Of a DNA stretch of 5,859 nucleotides, positions 1 through 5,852 are shown in pieces. Position 1 is the stretch's first letter, and every line of letters begins with the position of its first letter. The translations under genes and the position numbers were made by a program. Under the pieces are notes generated by a model, which saw only the letters and a list, made by a program, of their open reading frames with translations, ran no database searches and was not told the origin of the DNA. This stretch comes from an uncultured Oscillospiraceae bacterium (GTDB lineage: Bacteria > Bacillota > Clostridia > Oscillospirales > Acutalibacteraceae): contig UQLQ01000047.1 of NCBI GenBank assembly GCA_900541905.1, positions 1 to 5,859 of the forward strand, read 5' to 3'.

Positions 1-100
1 AATAAGGTTATATATATAATCAATAAATTTTTTAAAGAAAATACTTATTTTTTTGGAATCTTTCTAATAATTCTATCAATTTATTAATTTTTGTTTTCTT

Positions 101-130
101 TTGAATACAATTATGATATATTATTATATA
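101..130 (+). promoter_or_regulatory. Possible promoter of the PAP2 gene
   Basis: TTGAAT (101-106) could serve as a -35 box, with TATATA (125-130) 18 bases downstream as -10. Transcription would then begin near 137 and leave a leader of about 60 bases. The DNA is so AT-rich that such matches arise easily; TATGAT at 112-117 is an alternative -10. Confidence 0.25.
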
Positions 131-181
131 AGCTAAGTGTGAACTGATGTAAAACTTCATATATTTATGAATATCATTATT

Positions 182-186
182 AGGAG
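182..186 (+). promoter_or_regulatory. Ribosome binding site deciding the PAP2 start
   Basis: AGGAG lies 10 bases before the ATG at 197. The in-frame ATG at 167 lies upstream of this site and has no purine-rich ribosome site of its own. This favours initiation at 197. Confidence 0.7.
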
Positions 187-196
187 TAGATCGAAA

Positions 197-727
197 ATGG
201 AGCGTACAAAGGCACGCACACAGCATCTTGATAATAAGATTTTATTTAAAATTCAAGAATTGCATGGGCCTAGATTAGACAAAGCAATGACCTTTTTTAC
301 TTTAATGGGGAACGGTGCTTTAATTTGGGTGTTTACAGGTATTTTTATTACGTTATTTACCCAATATAAATATCATGGTGTATTACTGATTGTAACGATT
401 ATTATGACAACTTTTTCTAATATGTTCATTAAGTCTCGTTTTAATCGTTTAAGACCATGTGACATATATAAGGATGTTCCTATATTAATTAGACGACCAA
501 TGGGCTCTTCACTGCCTTCAGGCCATACTGCATCATCTTTTGCCAGTGCCACAATCTTGTTGCACATGAACTATAAAATAGGTTTGATTGCTTTGGCCTT
601 GGCGTTTATTATATCTTTTTCCAGATTATATTTATTCGTACACTTTCCATCAGATGTATTATTTGGTCTTCTTTCAGGAATTGCTGTGGCGTTAATTAAT
701 ATTCCAATTGCATTACGCCTGATTTAA
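197..727 (+). CDS. PAP2-family integral membrane phosphatase
   Basis: This 176-residue protein belongs to the PAP2 (type 2 phosphatidic acid phosphatase) superfamily, whose members remove phosphate from lipid phosphates such as undecaprenyl pyrophosphate or phosphatidylglycerol phosphate at the membrane. All three signature motifs are visible. The first is Lys79-x6-Arg-Pro (86-87). The second is Pro-Ser-Gly-His at 107-110. The third is Ser142-Arg143-x5-His149-x3-Asp153, which supplies the nucleophilic histidine and its partner aspartate. Hydrophobic segments near residues 40-54, 60-77, 112-122, 126-141 and 154-173 fit the usual compact multi-pass fold, so the active site should face outside. 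The start at 197 is chosen for its AGGAG site; an in-frame ATG at 167 would add 10 residues. A strong terminator follows directly, so the gene appears monocistronic. Whether the substrate is undecaprenyl pyrophosphate (BcrC-like) or a phospholipid precursor cannot be told from sequence. Confidence 0.93.
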   Translation: MERTKARTQHLDNKILFKIQELHGPRLDKAMTFFTLMGNGALIWVFTGIFITLFTQYKYHGVLLIVTIIMTTFSNMFIKSRFNRLRPCDIYKDVPILIRRPMGSSLPSGHTASSFASATILLHMNYKIGLIALALAFIISFSRLYLFVHFPSDVLFGLLSGIAVALINIPIALRLI

Positions 728-730
728 AAC

Positions 731-767
731 AAAAACCGACGCAAATTTGTAGTTGCGCCGGTTTTTT
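731..767 (+). terminator. Rho-independent terminator after the PAP2 gene
   Basis: The arms 731-744 and 753-766 form a 14-bp stem with a single A-C mismatch (739/758) around the 8-base loop 745-752. The right arm ends in a run of six T. The stop codon ends at 727, three bases before the stem. The left A run gives some terminator activity on the other strand too. Confidence 0.9.
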
Positions 768-772
768 ATTAT

Positions 773-792
773 TATAATAAAGTGCACTTTAT
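773..792 (+). promoter_or_regulatory. TATAAT box overlapping a perfect 16-bp palindrome
   Basis: TATAAT at 773-778 is a consensus -10. It overlaps a perfect palindrome, ATAAAGTG/CACTTTAT (777-792), centred about where transcription would start, which is a typical repressor site geometry. No good -35 is present at 16-18 bases; the nearest candidate, TTGTAG (747-752), is 20 bases away inside the preceding terminator. Promoter activity is therefore uncertain. Confidence 0.3.
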
Positions 793-1138
793 CTATCCCC
801 GAAAGGGTACTGCTGCATATATGAATTCGAGGGAAAAAGAAAGATTCAGAACAGAGGCTAAAAATCTGTACGGATATTTTTATTTTTCAAGGAGTATTTG
901 AAGTTCCGGAGATTCAGATACAACCCGCGGAGTAGAGATTTTGTCAGAGGAGTCTTGGAATGATGGTAAAATTCTTTTTAGATATACAGTGACAGTTGTA
1001 TACGGGTGTACGAAAATAGCCGGCATCAGGCAATGGATGACAGTAAATAAGGGAGAAGTGTATCAATCTAGAAAGGAGAAGTCTGTTTTAAGGATTTTTT
1101 GTTATAAAAAAGAGCGTTTTACTTTTAGATAGATATCA

Positions 1139-1198
1139 ACGCATGAGAAAAATATATCCCAGATTTCCGACACAAATCTACCTCGTATGCGTATTTTT
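1139..1198 (+). other. Nested hairpin with short T run (possible structured RNA end)
   Basis: ACGCAT (1139-1144) pairs with ATGCGT (1187-1192). GAG (1145-1147) can pair with CTC (1182-1184), and an inner stem AGATTT/AAATCT (1161-1166 with 1174-1179) closes a 7-base loop. A T5 run follows at 1194-1198. The shape is terminator-like, but the outer stem is interrupted and the tail is short, so it may simply be RNA structure or chance. Confidence 0.25.
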
Positions 1199-1296
1199 GA
1201 TTGTATTGAGAAAGTATGAAGAGATAAAAACAAAGAAAATGATATCAGAATGTTTTTGTTTGCTCTCTGGAAAATATTGGGGAAATGACATAATGA

Positions 1297-1330
1297 AAAA
1301 AGGAATCGCATAACATTGCGATTCCTTTTT
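1297..1330. terminator. Bidirectional terminator after the flippase gene
   Basis: A perfect 14-bp stem (1297-1310 with 1317-1330) encloses the 6-base loop 1311-1316, with A and T runs on the outer edges that give U tails in both directions. It lies 16 bases beyond the minus-strand flippase stop codon. It would also stop any plus-strand transcript arriving from 768-1295. Confidence 0.92.
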
Positions 1331-1346
1331 CCTTTGTTTTGGTTGA

Positions 1347-2771
1347 TTACGTTTTTGCTTTTTTTCGTCCAAATCTTCCTACAATCTTTTTAAAGCTTAA
1401 AATAAGAACCTTAATATTTAGCAACAGTACCAATAAGGTGAGAATAACTTCATAGATAATCCATCCGGGAACTTCCGTAATCATAATAACGGCCTGTGCA
1501 AGAGTGAGTATTGCATTCACACCAAATTTTAATACGCTATAATTGATGCGTATAAATTTTCTTGTGTGAATTGCTCTAATTACAAAAACAATAAAGTAAC
1601 TAAAACATGTGGAGTAGGCTGCACCGTTTACACCGCAAATAGGAATTAAGATAAAGTTTCCTACAATATTGGTAGCAGCAGCGATAATAGAAGTAATTAA
1701 AGTGGTTACACCTTTACGTTCAATCATATAAACACTGCCCATAAACTGAACCATACAGTTATAAATAGTAGCAAGCATCAAGAAAGGGATATATCTCCAT
1801 GACTCATAATAGTCTCCGGCAACCAAAATAATGGTACATATTTTTGAAAAAGGAATTAGCAAACTGCCGGCCAAAAAGATAATCGATTGATATCCGCGAA
1901 ATACGTTAGAAAAGAATTTGGCCAATGCTCTCCTATCTTTAATTTCAGATACAGCGCTTACTTGCCACGCATCCATGAAAATGGTGGAAACCAACACAAC
2001 TATGGTTGGAATTTTATAAGCTGCAGCGTACAAACCATTTGCATCAGCACCAAGCATATAGGTGATAATATATCGGTCAGATACGCTAACAATCCACCAT
2101 AGCAATGTTGTAGGAATCATAGGGATTGCATAACGCAGCATCATTTTAAAGGTTCTTTTATCTAATCCCTTAAATTTAATATTTTTATATAGTCTTGCTG
2201 AAAAAAATAAAAATAGGGCAGATAAGGCATCTGTTATAATAATTGCAGATAAATATCCGTTAATACCCCATTTAAAACCCATTAAGAAGATAATGGTTAA
2301 CAGGCAAGTCATAAAAGTAGTTAAAAAACCATCAAAAGCGTAAAGTTTTACATATCCTTTTGCTCTGGAAAATTGGCTGCACATTTCACGCATTGCAGAC
2401 ATTAATACAAAAAAATAAAGCATTACCGTATGATCAGAGGTAACTGATATCATATGGATGAGAGGTGAAAAACATAGCAATAGTGAAAATCCACCTAAAA
2501 AACATATGATGCCGGTTGTAAATACGTCATTTTTTCGAAACGACCTATCCAATCCAAAACGTATTAATGCATTAGTAACACCAAGAGTTACAATTGGAAC
2601 CAATAAATTTGATATTTGTTGTATTAAGTCAACAGTACCATATTCTGCTGTAGACAACGCTCGAGTATATATTGGCATCATTATGAATACCAACAATTTT
2701 GAACTAAATGTGCCTATCGCAAAAATTGCAGTATTCTGAGCCAAGTTTCTGTACTTATTACTCAATATCAT
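1347..2771 (-). CDS. Wzx-like polysaccharide/lipid flippase (MOP superfamily)
   Basis: This 474-residue polytopic membrane protein resembles the polysaccharide-biosynthesis (Wzx/O-antigen) branch of the MOP exporter superfamily. That branch flips lipid-linked sugar units across the cytoplasmic membrane for surface polysaccharide assembly. The N-terminal part, with its Lys-Leu-Leu first helix, a Pro-Ile-Tyr-Thr-Arg turn near 33-37 and Glu-Tyr-Gly at 43-45, is typical of the family. So is the mid-protein Ser-Asp-Arg-Tyr-Ile-Ile (231-236) followed by Leu-Gly-Ala and Gly-Leu-Tyr-Ala-Ala, which begins the second repeat. About 12-14 hydrophobic helices fill the chain, and the C-terminus is Lys/Arg-rich and presumably cytoplasmic. 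Length is normal. No glycosyltransferase or polymerase gene is adjacent, so the sugar substrate is unknown. The ATG at 2771 has only a weak GAGAG directly in front of it. A TTG two codons downstream has the same GAGAG at 6-base spacing and could be the true start. Confidence 0.88.
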   Translation of the reverse strand: MILSNKYRNLAQNTAIFAIGTFSSKLLVFIMMPIYTRALSTAEYGTVDLIQQISNLLVPIVTLGVTNALIRFGLDRSFRKNDVFTTGIICFLGGFSLLLCFSPLIHMISVTSDHTVMLYFFVLMSAMREMCSQFSRAKGYVKLYAFDGFLTTFMTCLLTIIFLMGFKWGINGYLSAIIITDALSALFLFFSARLYKNIKFKGLDKRTFKMMLRYAIPMIPTTLLWWIVSVSDRYIITYMLGADANGLYAAAYKIPTIVVLVSTIFMDAWQVSAVSEIKDRRALAKFFSNVFRGYQSIIFLAGSLLIPFSKICTIILVAGDYYESWRYIPFLMLATIYNCMVQFMGSVYMIERKGVTTLITSIIAAATNIVGNFILIPICGVNGAAYSTCFSYFIVFVIRAIHTRKFIRINYSVLKFGVNAILTLAQAVIMITEVPGWIIYEVILTLLVLLLNIKVLILSFKKIVGRFGRKKAKT

Positions 2772-2845
2772 CTCTCATTTCTTATAATTTATCATTCTAT
2801 TATGTCATTCAAATATATTTTTGTTTATGAAATTCATATTTTATT

Positions 2846-2851
2846 ATTATA
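2846..2851 (-). promoter_or_regulatory. Candidate -10 box for the flippase gene
   Basis: Read on the minus strand this is a consensus TATAAT. It would leave a leader of about 65-70 bases. The best -35 at normal spacing is the poor TGTACT; a better TTGACT (2877-2882) sits 25 bases away, too far for ordinary use. The assignment is tentative in AT-rich DNA. Confidence 0.3.
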
Positions 2852-2929
2852 ATACTTTTTTATAAATAAGTACACTAGTCAATTTTATTATTTACAAATT
2901 GTTACGTATTGGACATTTTTTTTCAATTT

Positions 2930-2941
2930 ATTTGATCAAAT
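2930..2941. repeat. 12-bp palindrome in the divergent intergenic region
   Basis: ATTTGATCAAAT is perfectly self-complementary. It lies between the flippase and the flavoprotein fusion gene, about 50 bases upstream of the latter's -10 box. It could be a regulator site, but a short AT-rich palindrome can also arise by chance. Confidence 0.2.
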
Positions 2942-2988
2942 TTGCACATTAAGTTGGTATTCACTTACTTTATCTCCAGTAAAACTTA

Positions 2989-2997
2989 TGATATAAT
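2989..2997 (+). promoter_or_regulatory. Extended -10 promoter of the flavoprotein fusion gene
   Basis: TGATATAAT combines the TGn extension with a consensus TATAAT (2992-2997). The best -35 at 17 bases is the weak TTTATC (2969-2974), which suits an extended -10 promoter that depends little on -35 contacts. Transcription should start near 3004, inside the inverted repeat that follows. Confidence 0.65.
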
Positions 2998-3000
2998 TTT

Positions 3001-3026
3001 GATAAAAATCATATTCGATTTTTATC
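3001..3026. promoter_or_regulatory. Perfect 10-bp inverted repeat at the transcription start (probable operator)
   Basis: GATAAAAATC (3001-3010) is repeated as its exact reverse complement GATTTTTATC (3017-3026) around the 6-base spacer 3011-3016. Three bases after the -10 box and spanning the expected start point, it is placed as a repressor operator (TetR/MarR-like dimer site, inferred). If transcription began slightly upstream, the same repeat could form an RNA hairpin, extendable to about 14 pairs with one G-U. No regulator gene lies in the window. Confidence 0.55.
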
Positions 3027-3040
3027 GAAATGATGTCTGC

Positions 3041-3044
3041 GGAG
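3041..3044 (+). promoter_or_regulatory. Ribosome binding site deciding the flavoprotein start
   Basis: GGAG lies 9 bases before the ATG at 3054. The in-frame ATGs at 3030 and 3033 follow directly on the inverted repeat and have no ribosome site. Starting at 3054 also places the canonical Met-Lys-Val-Leu-Ile-Leu-Asn-Gly-Ser-Pro opening of flavodoxin-fold reductases at the N-terminus. Confidence 0.8.
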
Positions 3045-3053
3045 AAAAGAAGA

Positions 3054-4739
3054 ATGAAAGTATTAATTTTAAATGGAAGTCCTAAAAACGAGAAGAGCAA
3101 TACTCTAAAATTAACAAACTCTTTTTTGGACGGTATGAAGGAATATGAAGAAATAGAGGCAGAATATATCCATGTTTCTCAAAAAGATATTAAACCTTGT
3201 TTAGGTTGTTTTTGTTGCTGGACCAAAACGCCGGGACAATGTGTTTATCAAGATGACATGAAAGAATTGATTTCTAAATTGTTGGAAGCAGACATTATCA
3301 TTTGGAGCTTTCCGCTTTACTATTTTGGTATGCCATCCGGAATTAAAGCATTTATGGATCGTATGCTTCCCATGAATCTACCATTTATGAGCGAAAGAGA
3401 GGATGGAGGTTCAGTACATCCGCCGCGTTATCCTCAAATGACGCAGGTAAAGCATGTTTTAATCTCCACATGTGGTTTTCATTCAAAACAAAATAATTAC
3501 GAAGGCTTGGAAAAACAATTTGAAATATGTTTCGGAAATATAAATCAAGGCAGAAACTTTGAAAAAATTTTGTGTCCGGAAGGGGAACTGTTTCGTGTCC
3601 CAGAATTATGGAAAAGAACAAACGAGTATTTAGAGTATGTGCATCAAGCCGGTCGTGAATATGTATTATATGGTTCTATTACGGATAAAACACAGGAACA
3701 TTTAAATGAATTGTTATTTCCTGCAGACATGTTCATAAAAATGGCAGATGCCAGTTGGGAAATTTCTGATACAACGCAAGCAGAATCGATAGGAGTGGAA
3801 TCAGAGCAACATTCTCCGTCAGATAATACACAAACAACTTCTGCGCTTGGATTTACAAAACAAATGGCTGCTTTGTATAATAACAAATTGTGGAAGAAAA
3901 AAGATATTGTTTTGGAAATGCATTATACTGATTTAAACGAAACGTATCAAATTTGGCTTTTGGAGAATGGTTCAAAAGTAGTAAAAGATTTCAATCAATT
4001 TTTGCCGTATACAGCACGTGTAGAAACGCCGCTGACTGTATGGAAAGACATTGGTGCAGGTAAATTGGATAGTATGAAAGCACTGATAGAGAATAAATAT
4101 AAAATTTTAGGCGATCTTGCTTTTATGAGCCAATGGGAAGTATATTTTGGAGGAACAAACGATACTGCAGAGCACAAGAAAGAGAAGACAAAAGAGAAAC
4201 AAAGCAGTTTGTGGATATTATTACTTCCTTGGTTAATGGTATGGATTGCAATTCCAATACATTCCTATTGGGGAAGTTTTGCGGCAATGCTGGGCAGTGC
4301 GGTTACTGTGTTATCTTACTTTTTAGTTCGCTTAACACCGTATGATATCATCAGTATTTCTGTTTGTGGTATGATTTCAGCTCTAGGATTGATTGGTGTT
4401 CCAATTTTGTGGCTGATTCCGGCAGCATATTTGCTCTTTGGTCTGTTATGGCTGGTATCAGCATTCCTGCCAATACCGTTATCAGCTTGGTATTCTTGTA
4501 ATCAATACGGTGGATTGAAGAATGCAAAAGATAATTTATTATTTATTTCTACCAATCGTATTTTAACAATTTGTTGGGGGATATTATATCTTTGTACACC
4601 AATTTGGACCTTTTTTCTTATACAGACGGATTTTAGCAAATTTATTAGCCTGGTTAATTCAGCTTTTCCTGCATTATTGGGAGTATTTACATGGTGGTTC
4701 CAAAAATGGTATCCTGCTCGCAAAGCAGCTGGAAAATAA
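3054..4739 (+). CDS. Flavodoxin-fold FMN reductase / SCP2-like / membrane fusion protein
   Basis: This 561-residue protein appears to have three parts. Residues 1-205 resemble NAD(P)H-dependent FMN reductases (flavodoxin-like fold). They have the phosphate-binding Gly-Ser-Pro-Lys loop at 8-11, followed by Ser15-Asn16-Thr17, and Pro87-Leu-Tyr-Tyr-Phe-Gly-Met-Pro94, which should line the flavin. A cysteine cluster C49-x2-C52-x2-C55-x7-C63 (with an extra C54) fits the spacing of iron-sulfur flavoproteins. Residues about 265-366 resemble an SCP2 sterol-carrier domain, with the Thr-x-Trp-Lys-Asp-Ile-x-x-Gly-Lys-Leu-Asp region (328-339) and Tyr-Lys-Ile-x-Gly-Asp (349-354). A low-complexity Ser/Thr/Gln linker (238-263) separates the two. 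After a charged stretch (373-383), residues 386-549 hold about six hydrophobic segments that anchor the protein in the membrane, with both soluble domains probably cytoplasmic. The substrate is unknown; reduction of a lipid or quinone held by the SCP2 part is inference. The gene has its own promoter and terminator. Domain 1 is assigned with high confidence and the SCP2 part with moderate confidence. Confidence 0.85.
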   Translation: MKVLILNGSPKNEKSNTLKLTNSFLDGMKEYEEIEAEYIHVSQKDIKPCLGCFCCWTKTPGQCVYQDDMKELISKLLEADIIIWSFPLYYFGMPSGIKAFMDRMLPMNLPFMSEREDGGSVHPPRYPQMTQVKHVLISTCGFHSKQNNYEGLEKQFEICFGNINQGRNFEKILCPEGELFRVPELWKRTNEYLEYVHQAGREYVLYGSITDKTQEHLNELLFPADMFIKMADASWEISDTTQAESIGVESEQHSPSDNTQTTSALGFTKQMAALYNNKLWKKKDIVLEMHYTDLNETYQIWLLENGSKVVKDFNQFLPYTARVETPLTVWKDIGAGKLDSMKALIENKYKILGDLAFMSQWEVYFGGTNDTAEHKKEKTKEKQSSLWILLLPWLMVWIAIPIHSYWGSFAAMLGSAVTVLSYFLVRLTPYDIISISVCGMISALGLIGVPILWLIPAAYLLFGLLWLVSAFLPIPLSAWYSCNQYGGLKNAKDNLLFISTNRILTICWGILYLCTPIWTFFLIQTDFSKFISLVNSAFPALLGVFTWWFQKWYPARKAAGK

Positions 4740-4769
4740 AAAAACAGCGGATATATTCCGCTGTTTTTT
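4739..4769. terminator. Shared bidirectional terminator of two convergent genes
   Basis: A perfect 13-bp stem (4739-4751 with 4757-4769) encloses a 5-base loop, with six A on the left and six T on the right. It begins at the last base of the flavoprotein stop codon and lies three bases beyond the minus-strand lipoprotein stop codon at 4773-4775. One hairpin therefore ends both genes. Confidence 0.93.
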
Positions 4770-4772
4770 ATT

Positions 4773-5852
4773 TTATGCAATTACTGTGTTTTCACTATAA
4801 TTTTCGGGTAGCAAACCAATCCAGCTTTTACCTGCATTTAAAACCAATTCATTTCCATTTTTGTCATAAAGTTTTAAAGGATTGCTTGGTGTGTTACCTT
4901 TTTTCCAAGTGATGGTCTCATAAGTACCGTTAGAGACATAAAATCCATCTCCACCGCTTAAATCCATATCTACACGTCCGGAGCCATCACCTGCAATGGT
5001 AGATACGTCCATATATAAACCAATTACATTTGTAACAGCCATTTGTTGACCGTTATCATCTTTCATTGGTGCACCTTCAATACTATTGTAGTATAAACCG
5101 TCTGATTCGTCGTATGTAAAGGTATGGTTATATCCTGCAGTGGAAAAATATACATCCACTTGTTTGCAAACACCGTCAGTTAGGGTGCGTTTTTCATCTG
5201 GTTTTCCGAATGTAAATGGGGAAGCGTATTGACTGTTTGCCTTTGTTTCAAATCCGTTTTGTTCAATTGCTGATACAACATTTTTACCAGTTGTATATCC
5301 AGTGTGTTCAATTGGAACATTGCGCGTCTGGTCACGGAAAAAGTTTGTACTGTCGCTGAGACCATCAATATCATCCACGCCATTTGTAGAAACAGAAGTA
5401 TAGGCTTGCGGACTTCCGCCCCAATGCACAAGCACAGCATCAAAACCGTCAGCCATTTCTACAAAGTCATGGCGCATACTGCGAAGAGAACCTATTTTAG
5501 GAACATTGCTTACATCTGAAAACAGCCACATCATACGTGTACTGCCGCCTTCAACGAGACCTTCAATTACAACATCTGCAGAGCAAAGTCCCCAATGTGG
5601 CCGCGCTTTGGGATTGTTATTAATCATGAAAGCGATAGGACGTTGGCCTTTGGCAGATGTAGCAAGATTATTTTCTCCGGTTAACGGATTAATATTTTCA
5701 TATTTGACCTCAGCTATACTGCTTGGAGCAGACGCTTCAGATACAACAGAGCTTGTATCATCTTGATTACCGCAAGCGGTTAAAGAAGCTACCAATAACA
5801 GTGCAGCAGCAGAACATAAAATGGTATTGCGTAACATTTTTTTCTTTTTCAA
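4773..5852 (-). CDS. yerB: YerB-like DUF3048 lipoprotein
   Basis: This protein of about 359 residues is exported and lipid-anchored. A basic n-region (Lys2-Lys5, Arg8) is followed by a hydrophobic core and the lipobox Leu24-Thr-Ala-Cys27, then a Ser/Ala-rich spacer. The body matches the DUF3048/YerB family of Firmicutes: Asn-Pro-Leu-Thr-Gly near 55, Arg-Pro-Ile-Ala-Phe-Met-Ile-Asn-Asn with Lys-Ala-Arg-Pro, then Ala-Asp-Val-Val-Ile-Glu-x-Leu-Val-Glu-Gly-Gly, and Lys-Ile-Gly-Ser-Leu-Arg-Ser-Met-Arg. The C-terminal part has the Gly-Lys-Ser-Trp-Ile-Gly-Leu ending expected of the family's second domain. Length is normal, so the gene looks complete. Its biochemical role is not established. The frame stays open to the window edge. 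The start is taken as TTG at 5852, which keeps the basic n-region; an ATG five codons in (5837) is the alternative, and an upstream start outside the window cannot be excluded. The promoter lies beyond the edge. Confidence 0.9.
   Translation of the reverse strand: MKKKKMLRNTILCSAAALLLVASLTACGNQDDTSSVVSEASAPSSIAEVKYENINPLTGENNLATSAKGQRPIAFMINNNPKARPHWGLCSADVVIEGLVEGGSTRMMWLFSDVSNVPKIGSLRSMRHDFVEMADGFDAVLVHWGGSPQAYTSVSTNGVDDIDGLSDSTNFFRDQTRNVPIEHTGYTTGKNVVSAIEQNGFETKANSQYASPFTFGKPDEKRTLTDGVCKQVDVYFSTAGYNHTFTYDESDGLYYNSIEGAPMKDDNGQQMAVTNVIGLYMDVSTIAGDGSGRVDMDLSGGDGFYVSNGTYETITWKKGNTPSNPLKLYDKNGNELVLNAGKSWIGLLPENYSENTVIA

Larger units (their letters stand above)
1..196. other. AT-rich leader upstream of the PAP2 gene
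   Basis: This stretch is extremely AT-rich with long T runs on the plus strand. No gene is convincing here. A minus-strand open frame of about 64 codons crosses it, but it runs antisense into the PAP2 start, and its translation is the I/N/K/L/Y-rich composition expected of random AT-rich DNA. The useful content is a possible promoter near 101-130 and the ribosome site at 182-186. Confidence 0.5.
768..1295. other. 528-bp segment without a recognisable gene
   Basis: No frame here gives a recognisable protein. The longest plus-strand frame runs 902-1132. From a TTG at 941, with GGAG eight bases upstream (929-932), it would encode 63 residues with a strongly basic C-terminus and no known motif. 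A second open stretch at 825-932 lies in another frame. Much of 790-1060 is visibly less AT-rich than the flanking DNA. Structural elements are a TATAAT box (773-778), a 16-bp palindrome (777-792), a GAAA-capped hairpin (798-807), a 9-base direct repeat AGATTCAGA (842-850 and 910-918) and a nested stem (1139-1192). It could be a remnant of a decayed gene or a non-coding RNA locus read on the plus strand and ended by the terminator at 1297-1330. I could not match it to a known riboswitch, T-box, 6S, tmRNA, SRP RNA or RNase P consensus by eye. Confidence 0.5.

Noticed and set aside
167..196. Upstream in-frame ATG for the PAP2 gene
   Set aside because: It has no ribosome site, while the ATG at 197 has AGGAG at good spacing and a normal-length product.
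32..226. Minus-strand open frame of 64 codons at the left edge
   Set aside because: It is antisense to the PAP2 start, its composition is that of random AT-rich DNA, and no homology is recognisable.
797..816. GAAAGGGTACTGCTGC resembling a T-box or riboswitch core
   Set aside because: The conserved T-box antiterminator sequence is absent, and no downstream coding gene on the plus strand would be controlled by it.
842..918. 9-base direct repeat AGATTCAGA (842-850, 910-918) as a possible target-site duplication
   Set aside because: Only 59 bases lie between the copies, with no terminal inverted repeats or transposase, so chance is the simpler explanation.
941..1132. 63-codon plus-strand frame with a TTG start and GGAG upstream
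   Set aside because: Ribosome spacing is plausible, but the product has no recognisable motif, and the frame is open further upstream without a start. It is kept only as part of the unexplained segment.
1102..1372. Two overlapping minus-strand frames beyond the flippase stop
   Set aside because: They cross the bidirectional terminator, have low-complexity F/S/I/K-rich translations, and lack ribosome sites.
3030..3053. ATGs at 3030 and 3033 as the flavoprotein start
   Set aside because: They directly abut the inverted repeat without a ribosome site, and the extra eight residues precede the family's usual N-terminus.
4502..4780. Minus-strand frame overlapping the end of the flavoprotein gene
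   Set aside because: It runs through the shared terminator and is antisense to a well-supported gene; it is a shadow frame.
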